Source of the DNA: Rhizobium sp. Leaf262
GTDB lineage: Bacteria; Pseudomonadota; Alphaproteobacteria; Rhizobiales; Rhizobiaceae
Length of the DNA: 64,000 nt
NCBI RefSeq assembly: GCF_001422245.1
Contig: NZ_LMMM01000021.1
Location: 1 to 64,000, forward strand
Direction: 5' to 3'
Shown: one piece after another, positions 16,618 to 27,285 of the stretch
Layout: the number at the start of each line of letters is the position of its first letter
Position numbering within the stretch: position 1 is the stretch's first letter
Notes under the pieces: model-generated
What the model was told of the DNA's origin: nothing
The model's database searches: none
What the model saw: only the letters and a program-made list of their open reading frames with translations
Position numbers and translations under genes: made by a program

Positions 16618-17319
16618 TTGGATTGGTTATCGCTCAGCCCTGAAGAATGGACATCCATTCGTTTAAGCCTCTGGGTCTCCACGATTGCCATGATGACCAG
16701 CCTTCCCTTCGGCATTATCGTTGCGCTTGCCCTTGCGCGTGGACAGTTCTGGGGCAAGTCCATTTTGAACGGCATCGTCCACCTGCCACTCATCCTGCCA
16801 CCTGTGGTCACCGGCTTCATACTTCTTATCGTTTTCGGACGCAGAGGCGTGATCGGCGCGTTCTTAGAGCAATATTTCGGCATCGTGTTTTCTTTTCGCT
16901 GGACAGGCGCCGCTCTGGCCTGCGCGGTCATGGCGTTTCCACTCATGGTACGATCGATCCGCATTTCCATCGAAGCGGTCGACCGGAAGCTGGAGGAAGC
17001 AGCCGGAACGCTGGGTGCGAGTCCGCTCTGGGTGTTTCTGACGATAACGCTGCCGCTGACCCTGCCCGGCATCATCGCAGGCATGATTCTGGCATTTGCC
17101 AAGGCTATGGGAGAATTCGGCGCGACCATAACATTCGTGTCCAACATACCCGGCGAGACGCAAACCTTATCTGCGGCGATCTATACCTTCACGCAGGTTC
17201 CGGGTGGCGATACGGGTGCGATGCGCCTCACCCTCGTTGCCATAGCAATCTCGATGATCGCCTTGCTGGCATCGGAATTTCTGGCGCGGTGGATCGGCAA
17301 AAAGGTCAATGCAGAATGA
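16618..17319 (+). CDS. modB: Molybdate ABC transporter permease (ModB)
   Basis: Inner-membrane permease of 233 residues with about five membrane helices. The EAA loop that contacts ModC reads [48 protein letters not shown] is typical of ModB. The start is TTG 16618 with AGGA eight bases upstream. It overlaps modC by four bases (ATGA). Confidence 0.95.
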   Translation: MDWLSLSPEEWTSIRLSLWVSTIAMMTSLPFGIIVALALARGQFWGKSILNGIVHLPLILPPVVTGFILLIVFGRRGVIGAFLEQYFGIVFSFRWTGAALACAVMAFPLMVRSIRISIEAVDRKLEEAAGTLGASPLWVFLTITLPLTLPGIIAGMILAFAKAMGEFGATITFVSNIPGETQTLSAAIYTFTQVPGGDTGAMRLTLVAIAISMIALLASEFLARWIGKKVNAE

Positions 17320-18392
17320 CGCTCCACCTGGACATCAAACACAGGATGGGCTCCTTCTCGCTCGATGCCGAACTGAGCGCAGGCGAAGGGGTCACAGCGC
17401 TCTTCGGTCGCTCCGGTTCCGGCAAGACATCCATCATCCGCATCATCGCCGGGCTGATCGAGCCCGATGAGGGGAAGGTGACACTGGATGGAGAGGTTCT
17501 GGCCGATCAGTCCAGACGGCTTTTCATCCCCTGTCATAAACGTCGCTTCGGCTATGTTTTTCAAGAGGCAAGACTGTTTCCGCATCTGACGGTGCAACAG
17601 AACCTTGATTACGGTCGATGGTTTTCCGGTCGCTCCGCCAAGGATACGGAAAGTGCCGATATCGTCGACATGCTCGGCATTGCTGATCTGCTGCATCGTC
17701 GACCGGAAAAGCTCTCGGGCGGAGAAAAGCAGCGGGTCGCAATAGGACGTGCGCTACTGTCCTCACCCCGTCTGCTGTTGATGGACGAGCCGCTGGCAGC
17801 ACTCGATGAAGCACGCAAGGCTGAAATCATCCCCTATCTCGAGAGGCTTCGCGACCAGACCAAAATCCCGATCATCTATGTCAGCCACTCCATCAACGAG
17901 GTCTCACGCCTTGCCGACAGGATCGTCGTGATGACAGACGGGCGGGTCGAATCGCAGGGATCGGCAGCCGACATTCTGTCACGTCCCACATTTAGCACCC
18001 ATCTGGAGCGACGCGAGGCAGGCAGTATCCTGTCCGGCAAGATCGAAGCCTTCGACGGCAAGCATGGCCTTGCATCCATTCGCCTGGCGAAAATGACGCT
18101 GCAGGTGCCGACCCGGGCAGCAGTTGCAGGCGCGAATGTTCGGGTGCATATTCCCGCGCGCGATGTGATGTTGGCCACCACGAGGCCGGAAGGCCTGAGC
18201 GCCCTTAATATTCTGGATGGTCACATCGCGCATATAACATCGCTTACCGACGGCATGGCGATGGTGCAGGTCGACTGCGGTGGCGATATCGTGCAGGCGA
18301 GAATTACCGGTCTTTCAATCGAACGGCTGTCGATCGTCGAAGGCAAGCCGATTTTCGTCATCGTCAAGTCGGCAGCGCTCGATCCCTATTGA
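17316..18392 (+). CDS. modC: Molybdate ABC transporter ATPase (ModC)
   Basis: ATPase of the ModABC importer, 358 residues. It has Walker [10 protein letters not shown], signature [15 protein letters not shown], Walker [13 protein letters not shown] and H-loop VSHSINE. The C-terminal third is a Mop/TOBE domain that may bind oxyanion ([12 protein letters not shown] onward). The open frame extends upstream through modB, but the real start is ATG 17316, overlapping the modB stop. Its end overlaps the convergent modE gene by seven bases. Confidence 0.95.
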   Translation: MTLHLDIKHRMGSFSLDAELSAGEGVTALFGRSGSGKTSIIRIIAGLIEPDEGKVTLDGEVLADQSRRLFIPCHKRRFGYVFQEARLFPHLTVQQNLDYGRWFSGRSAKDTESADIVDMLGIADLLHRRPEKLSGGEKQRVAIGRALLSSPRLLLMDEPLAALDEARKAEIIPYLERLRDQTKIPIIYVSHSINEVSRLADRIVVMTDGRVESQGSAADILSRPTFSTHLERREAGSILSGKIEAFDGKHGLASIRLAKMTLQVPTRAAVAGANVRVHIPARDVMLATTRPEGLSALNILDGHIAHITSLTDGMAMVQVDCGGDIVQARITGLSIERLSIVEGKPIFVIVKSAALDPY

Positions 18393-18745
18393 GGGCTTTT
18401 ATCGCTGTTGGCTTCCAGCCATTCCATATCTGCGCGAATTGCCTCATTCATACGGCCCTCCATGGCGCGGTACCGGGCCAGCAGCGTTTCACCAAATGGT
18501 GTCAGACCAGCGCCGCCACCCTTCTTTCCGCCCCGCTGTGATTCGATGACGGGCTCGACAAACATGTGGTTCAGTGCATCCACCAGCAGCCATGCGCGCC
18601 GGTAGGACATATCCATGGCACGACCCGCCGCAGAAATGGAGCCTGTGGAAACGATGAGTTCCATGAGCTGGATCTTGCCACGTCCCAGGCGTTCCCCCAG
18701 CGGGAAATCGACACGAAGAACCGGATTCAGGGATGAGCGCTTCAT
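18386..18745 (-). CDS. modE: ModE-type molybdate-responsive regulator, DNA-binding domain only
   Basis: LysR-like winged-helix protein of the ModE N-terminal type, 119 residues. [38 protein letters not shown] and the wing with [19 protein letters not shown] are diagnostic. There is no C-terminal Mop domain, so molybdate sensing must rely on another protein or another site, unlike E. coli ModE. The start ATG 18745 overlaps the upstream peptidase stop by four bases (ATGA). It likely represses modABC through the Mo-box, although it is transcribed on the other strand, behind the peptidase gene. Confidence 0.88.
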   Translation of the reverse strand: MKRSSLNPVLRVDFPLGERLGRGKIQLMELIVSTGSISAAGRAMDMSYRRAWLLVDALNHMFVEPVIESQRGGKKGGGAGLTPFGETLLARYRAMEGRMNEAIRADMEWLEANSDKSPQ

Positions 18746-19749
18746 TCTAACGATGCTCCAAAACGATCCTGCCACGCGCGTTGCGCACCCACATGGGGAA
18801 GCGCCTGCGCCTCGTAAATGCCGCGCGCAATCGCCCTCGCCACGACGATCGCAGACAGGTGACACAATTCGGTAAAATCGATTGCCGATGTCAGAGGTTT
18901 GCGACCGGTTGCTGCGGCAAACATGGTGTCGCCGTCGCTCGAAAGATGCGATGGCAACACAGCCCGTGACAGTCCGCCGTGGGCAAGAACGGAAAGGCGG
19001 TGCGCCTGCACTTTTGTCAGCACCGCGTCGGTAACGACGACAGCGATGGTGGTTGCAGTCAAGCTGACGCCCTTGATCCGCAGTGCGACATCTGCCGGGG
19101 AGAAGGTCGCGGGCATGCCGAAGCCACCGAACTCCCCGTTCTCCTCGAATGGAGCTGCCCAGAAATGGCGACTGTTTCCTATGGTTGCCGAGCCCAGCGC
19201 GTTTACCGCAACAACGGCCGCGATGCGTTGACCTGAGGAGGTTACAGCGCTAGCAGACCCCAGACCACCTTTGAGGGTCGCCGTCGTTGCACCTGTTCCC
19301 GCACCGACTGTGCCAAGCGCGAAAGGTCCGGTTGACGCTGCTTTGAACGCGTCATATCCCAGATCGCGATAGGGGGAATGCAGACCCCAGTCCTTGTCGC
19401 CACCGTTCAACAAATCCATCAGGATTGCCTGCGGTACGATGGGAACACGGGTCGCTCCGACCTGAAATCCTCGACCGTTTGCCCGCAGGCCGGACTGAAC
19501 CCCACCGGCGGCATCAAGCCCGAACGCAGAACCACCGGACAGAACGAAGGCATCGGCAACATCGACTGTCATGCTGGGATCGAGAAGGGCCGTATCCCGC
19601 CCACCGGGCGCACCGCCGAGCACCGAGCCGGATGCGACAGCCGGCTGGTCGAAGACAATCGCAGTCACGCCCGATCCCAGCGTGAGATCGGTCGCATGAC
19701 CGACGGCAACCCCATCGATATCGGTCAGAAGATTATGCAAGAGCGACAC
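18742..19749 (-). CDS. P1 family peptidase (DmpA-like, self-processing)
   Basis: N-terminal-nucleophile hydrolase of the DmpA/BapA P1 family, 335 residues, including aminopeptidases and beta-peptidyl or 6-aminohexanoate hydrolases. The self-cleavage site is expected at Gly-Ser in GGLGSASAV. GGAPGGRDT, FVLSGGSAFGLDAAGGV and the C-terminal SSDGDTMFAAATG fit the family. Its natural substrate is unknown. GTG 19749 sits directly against GGAGG, so TTG 19740 with nine bases of spacing is a possible start. It lies 49 bases after thiG and overlaps modE, so it may be transcribed with the thiamine operon. Confidence 0.87.
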   Translation of the reverse strand: MSLLHNLLTDIDGVAVGHATDLTLGSGVTAIVFDQPAVASGSVLGGAPGGRDTALLDPSMTVDVADAFVLSGGSAFGLDAAGGVQSGLRANGRGFQVGATRVPIVPQAILMDLLNGGDKDWGLHSPYRDLGYDAFKAASTGPFALGTVGAGTGATTATLKGGLGSASAVTSSGQRIAAVVAVNALGSATIGNSRHFWAAPFEENGEFGGFGMPATFSPADVALRIKGVSLTATTIAVVVTDAVLTKVQAHRLSVLAHGGLSRAVLPSHLSSDGDTMFAAATGRKPLTSAIDFTELCHLSAIVVARAIARGIYEAQALPHVGAQRAWQDRFGASLE

Positions 19750-19798
19750 CCTCCATGGTCATGTCGGTATCCCGCCCTTGCCATCGCTTGTCAACGCA

Positions 19799-20572
19799 TC
19801 AGGAAAACACGGCAGTTCCAATAATCGGCGTCGATGGCACAGCCATATCGCGCGGCTCCAGCATGCCGGAAAGATAGGCCTCGCGGCCCGCCGTGACGGC
19901 TTTCGCAAAGGCACCCGCCATGATGACAGGGTTTCCCGCCCCGGCCACCGCTGTGTTCAGCAGGACCGCATCATAGCCGAGCTCCATCACCGTTGTCGCG
20001 TGAGACGGGCGACCAAGCCCGGCATCCACGATCATCGGCACATCGGGAAAATGTGCGCGCATCGATTTCAGTGCTGTCAAGTTAAGCGGCCCCATGGCGC
20101 TGCCGATTGGCGCACACCATGGCATCAGCACCCTGCACCCGGCATCCACCAGCTTTTCGGCCACGACCAGATCGTCCGTCGTATAGGGAAAAACGTCGAA
20201 GCCCTCACCCGCCAAGATGCGGGCTGCCTCGACAAGCGCAAAGACGTCCGGCTGGAGCGTATCGTGATGACCGATGACTTCGAGCTTGATCCAGTTGGTC
20301 TTGAACACCTCCCGCGCCATCTTCGCCGTCAGCACCGCTTCCTTCGCAGTGTGACATCCAGCCGTGTTAGGCAAGATCAGGCGGTCAAGCTCTCGGATCA
20401 ATTCAAAGAACTGTCCGCCCTTTTTCCCGCCTGCGGTTTCACGGCGCAGCGAAATCGTCAAAATGTCCGCCTTGCTTGCACGCACGGCGTCCGCCAGAAC
20501 CGCAGGCGACGGATAGCGCGCCGTACCCAGAAGTAGCCTGGAACTGACGTCGCGATCATACAATCGAAGCAT
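19799..20572 (-). CDS. thiG: Thiazole synthase (ThiG)
   Basis: Forms the thiazole phosphate of thiamine from DXP, dehydroglycine and ThiS thiocarboxylate. It has 257 residues in a TIM barrel. The Schiff-base Lys lies in [10 protein letters not shown], and phosphate-binding segments are in [12 protein letters not shown] and [11 protein letters not shown]. Three bases separate it from thiS upstream. No thiE follows in this window. Confidence 0.95.
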   Translation of the reverse strand: MLRLYDRDVSSRLLLGTARYPSPAVLADAVRASKADILTISLRRETAGGKKGGQFFELIRELDRLILPNTAGCHTAKEAVLTAKMAREVFKTNWIKLEVIGHHDTLQPDVFALVEAARILAGEGFDVFPYTTDDLVVAEKLVDAGCRVLMPWCAPIGSAMGPLNLTALKSMRAHFPDVPMIVDAGLGRPSHATTVMELGYDAVLLNTAVAGAGNPVIMAGAFAKAVTAGREAYLSGMLEPRDMAVPSTPIIGTAVFS

Positions 20573-20575
20573 GTC

Positions 20576-20773
20576 TTATCCTCCCTGCATGGGTGAAAGA
20601 ATTTCGATCCTGTCGGAATCCTTGAGACGAAAATCACAGCGATCTTCGGCATGGACAAGATCACCATTGACGGCAGTCGCCAGCCAGTCGCCCTCGTAAT
20701 CGAGTAAGCTCAGCAGCTCCGACAACGTTGCGGTGGCGAGATCATGCTCTTCGCCATTGACGTGAATCCGCAT
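20576..20773 (-). CDS. thiS: Sulfur carrier protein ThiS
   Basis: Ubiquitin-like sulfur carrier of 65 residues ending in the required GG (SPMQGG), which is thiocarboxylated. It starts at ATG 20773 (MRIHVNGEEHDL). The start lies inside the 3' end of thiO, an overlap of 32 bases, and it is followed after three bases by thiG. Confidence 0.93.
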   Translation of the reverse strand: MRIHVNGEEHDLATATLSELLSLLDYEGDWLATAVNGDLVHAEDRCDFRLKDSDRIEILSPMQGG

Positions 20774-21737
20774 GGGAAACCTCCTTTTTATCCAAAATAT
20801 CAGCGGCTTGCCGTGCCATGGAGGGCGACAGCAGAAAGCCGTGCCGATGCGCACCATTGATGAAGAGTGTGTCGCCCCTCTGCGTGATGCAGGGGAGATT
20901 GTTGGCGAAAGCGGGCCTGATGCCCGTGCCCGTTTCGATGATCTGTGCTTCTCCAAAAGACGGGTGAAGTGCGTAGGCGGCGTTAAGACACTCCATCATG
21001 GAGCGCGCTGAAATCGGCCCCCCGTCTTCCGATTCGATCATCGTCGCACCCACCATGAAGCGGCCCGGTTCGCGCGGCACGATGTAGAGTGGAATGCGCG
21101 GATGGAGCAGTCGCATCGGACGAGACAGCGAAATCTCGTCTGTTTCAAGATAAAGCATCTCGCCGCGCACGCCGCGAAGACCAGACAATGCCCCGATCTG
21201 CGCATGGCCCGTGCAGTCGACGATCCGGTCAAAATCCCCCTCATCGATGTTCTGTATCCCGAGATGAAATGTGACGCCCGAGGAGACCAGCCGTTGGTGA
21301 AGCGCGCTCAACGCCAGCCGCGGATCGAGATGACCTTCGCCTTCAAAAAAAAGCCCGTGCCGGAAACGACCGGCAAGATCGGGCTCGAGCGCGGCAATAT
21401 CGTCTTCATCCACCCATCGATAGCCGCTGGTTCGAGAAGCAAAGCGCGAAAGTTCGGTCTTGTCCCGCGCAGGTGCCACGACCAGTGTGCCGTTGCGCGT
21501 GACCAGACCCGGCGTTGCTTCCTCCCACCAGTCGAGCGCCGATTGGCCGAGGGTCAAAACCACTTCCTCGGCACTTTCACGCTCACACCATGGCGCGAGC
21601 ATGCCACCAGCGAACCATGATGCGCCATGGCCGATTGCCGGAGAGACGTCATTCACCTCCACCGCAAAGCCGCGTTTTACCAGTTCAAGGGCAGCCGTCA
21701 GACCCGCAACGCCTGCCCCCTTGATCAGAATGCGCAT
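20742..21737 (-). CDS. thiO: Glycine oxidase ThiO
   Basis: FAD-dependent glycine oxidase, 331 residues, which makes the dehydroglycine used by ThiG. The dinucleotide motif is ILIKGAGVAGLTAALEL near the N terminus, with GASWFAGGMLAPWCE and GHRHGFLLSP-type C-terminal FAD contacts (INGAHRHGFLLSP). It starts at ATG 21737, one base after the thiC stop. The long upstream open frame lies inside thiC and is not real. Confidence 0.92.
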   Translation of the reverse strand: MRILIKGAGVAGLTAALELVKRGFAVEVNDVSPAIGHGASWFAGGMLAPWCERESAEEVVLTLGQSALDWWEEATPGLVTRNGTLVVAPARDKTELSRFASRTSGYRWVDEDDIAALEPDLAGRFRHGLFFEGEGHLDPRLALSALHQRLVSSGVTFHLGIQNIDEGDFDRIVDCTGHAQIGALSGLRGVRGEMLYLETDEISLSRPMRLLHPRIPLYIVPREPGRFMVGATMIESEDGGPISARSMMECLNAAYALHPSFGEAQIIETGTGIRPAFANNLPCITQRGDTLFINGAHRHGFLLSPSMARQAADILDKKEVSHADSRQWRRA

Positions 21738-21738
21738 C

Positions 21739-23770
<2,032 letters not shown>

Positions 23771-23945
23771 GAATGCTCCAATGAGAAACCTAGCGTCGCA
23801 TTTTGTCAAGCCGCTATCTGCGCCGCCTTTGGGTCTGCGCGTAGTCACGACAAATTAACCTAAGCATTTATTCGAATGTTATTTTTTGAAGCGTAATTCC
23901 AAGAATGAGCTATGATGGCAGCCACTTGACTGGAGACTACTTGAA

Positions 23946-24197
23946 ATGAATTCAACTATTCGTGAAATACTGTCGAAATTCGGCCAGCTGCCAGTATCTG
24001 TCGATACGATTGCCGATGAGGCTGATCTTTACGCAGCAGGCCTGTCGTCTTTCGCGTCCGTACAATTGATGCTTGGACTGGAAGACGCATTCGACATCGA
24101 GTTTCCAGACAGCATGCTCAATCGCAAGTCCTTCGCCAGCATCGCCGCCATCAAGACGACGGTAAAAGCCATTATAGATGGTAAAGAGGCTGCCTGA
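23946..24197 (+). CDS. Acyl carrier protein-like carrier, partner of the amino acid ligase
   Basis: A carrier protein of 83 residues with the four-helix ACP pattern. The 4'-phosphopantetheine Ser is expected at position 35 in YAAGLSSFASVQLML, where the usual Asp-Ser is Ser-Ser. LEDAFDIEFPDSMLNRKSF is the helix II-III segment. It starts a tight operon: its stop overlaps the next start by one base, and an amino acid:[carrier protein] ligase follows. By analogy with the Bradyrhizobium and Agrobacterium systems it should carry glycine or alanine as a thioester rather than a fatty acid. Confidence 0.88.
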   Translation: MNSTIREILSKFGQLPVSVDTIADEADLYAAGLSSFASVQLMLGLEDAFDIEFPDSMLNRKSFASIAAIKTTVKAIIDGKEAA

Positions 24198-25378
24198 TGG
24201 ACGCCTCCGTCGCCTCGACAGATGCGGCGCTTCTCGTGCGTGCGGCACGCGTTGCCGCCATTGCCGCAAAACATGCCGATGACGTCGATACGGTCGGTCG
24301 TTTTCCGAAGGAAGCAATCGCTGCGTTGCGCGAAGAGCGCTTGCTCGGCATTCAGGTTCCCGCGCATCTTGGTGGTGAAGGGGCAAGCCCTCTTCAAATA
24401 ACCGACATCTGCTGCACCCTTGGCCAAGCCTGCTCCGCAACTGCCATGGTTTTCGCCATGCACCAGATCAAGACCTCAAGCCTCGTTGAACATGGGCAAG
24501 ACAGCGAGTGGCACAGCGCTTTCATGCGTCGCATGACCGCTGAACAATTGCTTCTCGGCTCCGCCACCACGGAAGGCGGAATCGGCGGCAACCTGCGCAA
24601 TTCCATATGCGCCATAGAGGTCGAGGGCAAACGCTGCCGCCTGCAAAAAGACGCAACCGTGATTTCCTACGGCAGCGAGGCGGATGCGATCCTCATCACA
24701 TCGAGGGCCAACGCGGAAGCAGCACCCACCGACCAGGTGATGACCGTCTTCCTCAAAAATCAGTACCAGCTTGAAAAGACGCATGTCTGGAACACGCTTG
24801 GCATGCGCGGCACCTGTTCCGATGGCTTTCTGTTCAACGGTGAGGCTCCGTCCGAGCAAATCTTTCCGAAACCGTTTGCAGAAATCGCCGCGCAGTCCAT
24901 GCTGGCAACATCACACCTGTTCTGGAGTGGTGTCTGGTACGGGATTGCGGCTGATGCCGTTGCCCGCGCGCAGGCTTTCGTCCGTGCCGCCGCGCGTAAA
25001 TCACCCGGCGTTACACCGCCCGGCGCGATCCGGTTGGCAGAGGTTTCCAACAAGCTGCAAATCGTCAAGTCGAACATCATCGCTGGCCTGAAAGCCTATG
25101 ATGAAACGAAAACGGACCCCGAAAAACTGATGTCAATGGCTTTCGCCATCGCCATGAACAACGTGAAAATCTGCTCGTCCGAAAGCATTATCGAAATCAT
25201 CAACCACGCCATGCTGATCTGCGGCATCATGGGTTACAAGAATGGAACACCCTACAGTCTTGGTCGCCATCTGCGTGATGCGCATTCGGCACAGCTGATG
25301 ATTTCCAACGACAGAATTTTGAGCAATTCCGCCAACCTCCTGCTGGTTCAGAAGCAGGATACAAGCCTTTTGGGATAA
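24197..25378 (+). CDS. Acyl-CoA dehydrogenase-like flavoprotein
   Basis: Acyl-CoA-dehydrogenase fold, 393 residues. The N-terminal helical domain ([20 protein letters not shown]), the middle beta domain with [20 protein letters not shown], and the C-terminal helical bundle are present. The usual EPxxGSD-type FAD segment is modified (TTEGGIGGN). Located between a carrier protein and an aminoacyl ligase, it may act on an acyl or aminoacyl group held on the carrier, for example by alpha-beta dehydrogenation; that is inference. It overlaps the carrier gene (TGATG) and ends four bases before the ligase. Confidence 0.85.
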   Translation: MDASVASTDAALLVRAARVAAIAAKHADDVDTVGRFPKEAIAALREERLLGIQVPAHLGGEGASPLQITDICCTLGQACSATAMVFAMHQIKTSSLVEHGQDSEWHSAFMRRMTAEQLLLGSATTEGGIGGNLRNSICAIEVEGKRCRLQKDATVISYGSEADAILITSRANAEAAPTDQVMTVFLKNQYQLEKTHVWNTLGMRGTCSDGFLFNGEAPSEQIFPKPFAEIAAQSMLATSHLFWSGVWYGIAADAVARAQAFVRAAARKSPGVTPPGAIRLAEVSNKLQIVKSNIIAGLKAYDETKTDPEKLMSMAFAIAMNNVKICSSESIIEIINHAMLICGIMGYKNGTPYSLGRHLRDAHSAQLMISNDRILSNSANLLLVQKQDTSLLG

Positions 25379-25382
25379 GACC

Positions 25383-26291
25383 ATGGACATGCAAACATCG
25401 TTTCTCGATCGCCTGTTCGACAAAGGCCTGCTGATCGATACCGGCGTGGACGGCCTATACGGTCGAAGCGGTCAGTTCGAAGACGTTATCGTCACCTTCG
25501 AACGCCTGATCGACAAGGTCGGCGGCGGCGACAAGGCCGAAGCCATCCGCTTCCCGCCCGGCATCAATCGCGCCTATTTCGAAAAAAGCGGTTACATGAA
25601 AAGTTTCCCGCAGCTTGCTGGCACCGTGCATTCCTTCTGCGGCTGCGAGCTCGATCACGTCAGCCTTTTGAAGACAATGGACGAAGGCGAGGACTGGACC
25701 AAGGACCAGAAAGCGACCGATATCGTTCTCACACCGGCTGCTTGCTACCCACTTTATCCGACGATTGCCAAGCGCGGCAACCTGCCAGAAAATGGTGGTC
25801 TCTACGACATTCAGTCCTATTGCTTCCGCCACGAACCCTCCAAGGACCCGGCGCGCCAGCAGCTTTTCCGCATGCGCGAATACGTCCGCATGGGTACCGA
25901 GAGTGACGTCACCGAGTTCCGCCAGCTGTGGATGGACCGTGGTGTCGAGATGATGGAGAAAGTCGGTCTGGACGTAAAGATCGACATCGCCAACGACCCA
26001 TTCTTCGGACGTGCTGGCAAGATGCTGGCTAATAACCAGCGTGACCAGAACCTGAAATTCGAGCTTCTGATACCGGTGACCTCGACCAGCAATCTCACGG
26101 CCTGCATGAGCTTCAACTACCATCAGGATGCCTTCGGCACGAAGTGGGGCCTGAACCTTGCAGACGGTGCGGTCGCACATACTGCCTGCGTCGGCTTTGG
26201 TCTGGAGCGGATCGCACTGGCTCTCTTTGCCAAGCATGGGCTGGATGTGGATCAGTGGCCGCAGCCAGTTCGCGACACGCTTTGGGGTTGA
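25383..26291 (+). CDS. Amino acid:[carrier protein] ligase (seryl-tRNA synthetase-like)
   Basis: A truncated homologue of atypical class II seryl-tRNA synthetase, 302 residues, without a tRNA-binding domain. Characterised relatives (Bradyrhizobium bll0957, Agrobacterium Atu2573) activate Gly or Ala with ATP and load the phosphopantetheine of a carrier protein, not tRNA. Expected zinc ligands are present: Cys121 ([10 protein letters not shown]), Glu166 (RMREYVRMG) and Cys269 ([12 protein letters not shown]), each exactly ten positions below the Cys131/Glu176/Cys279 I recall for bll0957. Class II motif 3 is [12 protein letters not shown]. The physiological role of these enzymes is, to my knowledge, unsettled. 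The operon around it supplies likely partners. Confidence 0.93.
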   Translation: MDMQTSFLDRLFDKGLLIDTGVDGLYGRSGQFEDVIVTFERLIDKVGGGDKAEAIRFPPGINRAYFEKSGYMKSFPQLAGTVHSFCGCELDHVSLLKTMDEGEDWTKDQKATDIVLTPAACYPLYPTIAKRGNLPENGGLYDIQSYCFRHEPSKDPARQQLFRMREYVRMGTESDVTEFRQLWMDRGVEMMEKVGLDVKIDIANDPFFGRAGKMLANNQRDQNLKFELLIPVTSTSNLTACMSFNYHQDAFGTKWGLNLADGAVAHTACVGFGLERIALALFAKHGLDVDQWPQPVRDTLWG

Positions 26292-26298
26292 GGCTTGG

Positions 26299-27285
26299 AT
26301 GAAAGCTATATTTCCGGGCTTGAGTGCTGAAAACTACACCCCTCACCCGCTTCATGCGTCTGATCGGATGTGGCCGGAAACGAACTGCTATGTCGATCTG
26401 TGGATCGAACTTCTGGCTTCCAGCGGACTGCCGCCGGAAGCCATGCTCGGCTTCACATTGACCCAGGATTTCGAGGGCGATCAGTTCACCTTTTTCAAGG
26501 TCCCGCTTGAAGATCTTGAGGCGCTCTATGGGATCCGCGTCAGCGAGTTGGCGATTTTCGACACGCTCGAAAGCCATATCGAGATGCAGTCGCGTCGCGG
26601 TCGTATCTGCCTGATCGAGATGGACAGCTTCTACATGCCTGACACGCAGGGCGTGGGCTATCGTAAGGAGCATGGCAAAACCACGATCGCAATCAACCGC
26701 ATGGACTTGGAAAATCGCAAGCTGGAATATTTCCATAATGGTGGATATTTCGCGCTACAGGACGAGGACTTCTCGGGAATTTTCCAGCACCATCTCACCG
26801 ATGGGCATCTTCCATTTCTGCCCTATACGGAGTTCGCGAAGTTTCCCGACATTCCGGTTTCGAATGCGCAGAGGAAGAGCGCGGCAGAACGCCTTTTGGC
26901 GCTTCATTTTGCGCGACGACCGAACCGCAATCCCATCCGGGCTTTCGCGGAGGTTTTTCCGCGGCAGGTCGAAGAGGTCGCCGACCGCCCCTTTGAATTT
27001 TTCCATAAATACGCCTTCAACACGCTTCGTCAGTTCGGTGCCAATTTCGAGCTGGCCGCCAGCCATTTCGAATGGCTAGAACCGGAAGATCGCTACAAAG
27101 AGCCCAGACTGCATGCCCTTCGCATTTCCGAAGTAGCAAAATCGGTGCAGTTTCAACTCGCCCGCGCGATCGCCCGTCGCAAATTCGAGGCACTGGCTAC
27201 GGTGCTCGACCCTGCAATCGCCGCTTGGGACAGCATGATGAGCGAGCTGGAAACAGCATTGGCGAAGACAAGCGAGGCGGCGTGA
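26299..27285 (+). CDS. DUF1839 family protein
   Basis: A soluble protein of 328 residues of the DUF1839 type, with no known activity. Visible features are PHPLHASDRMWPETNCYVDLW near the N terminus, TQDFEGDQFTFFKVPLEDL, LIEMDSFYMPDT and YFHNGGYFALQDEDF. A long helical C-terminal half follows. The start is ATG 26299, seven bases after the ligase stop. DUF1839 genes accompany aminoacyl-carrier ligases, so it may be the acyltransferase or acceptor-handling enzyme that takes the amino acid from the carrier; that is inference only. It overlaps the glycosidase gene by four bases. Confidence 0.8.
   Translation: MKAIFPGLSAENYTPHPLHASDRMWPETNCYVDLWIELLASSGLPPEAMLGFTLTQDFEGDQFTFFKVPLEDLEALYGIRVSELAIFDTLESHIEMQSRRGRICLIEMDSFYMPDTQGVGYRKEHGKTTIAINRMDLENRKLEYFHNGGYFALQDEDFSGIFQHHLTDGHLPFLPYTEFAKFPDIPVSNAQRKSAAERLLALHFARRPNRNPIRAFAEVFPRQVEEVADRPFEFFHKYAFNTLRQFGANFELAASHFEWLEPEDRYKEPRLHALRISEVAKSVQFQLARAIARRKFEALATVLDPAIAAWDSMMSELETALAKTSEAA

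Noticed and set aside
16647-17315. Upstream 223 codons of the modC reading frame
   Set aside because: They lie inside modB in another frame and have no ModC similarity; modC starts at 17316.
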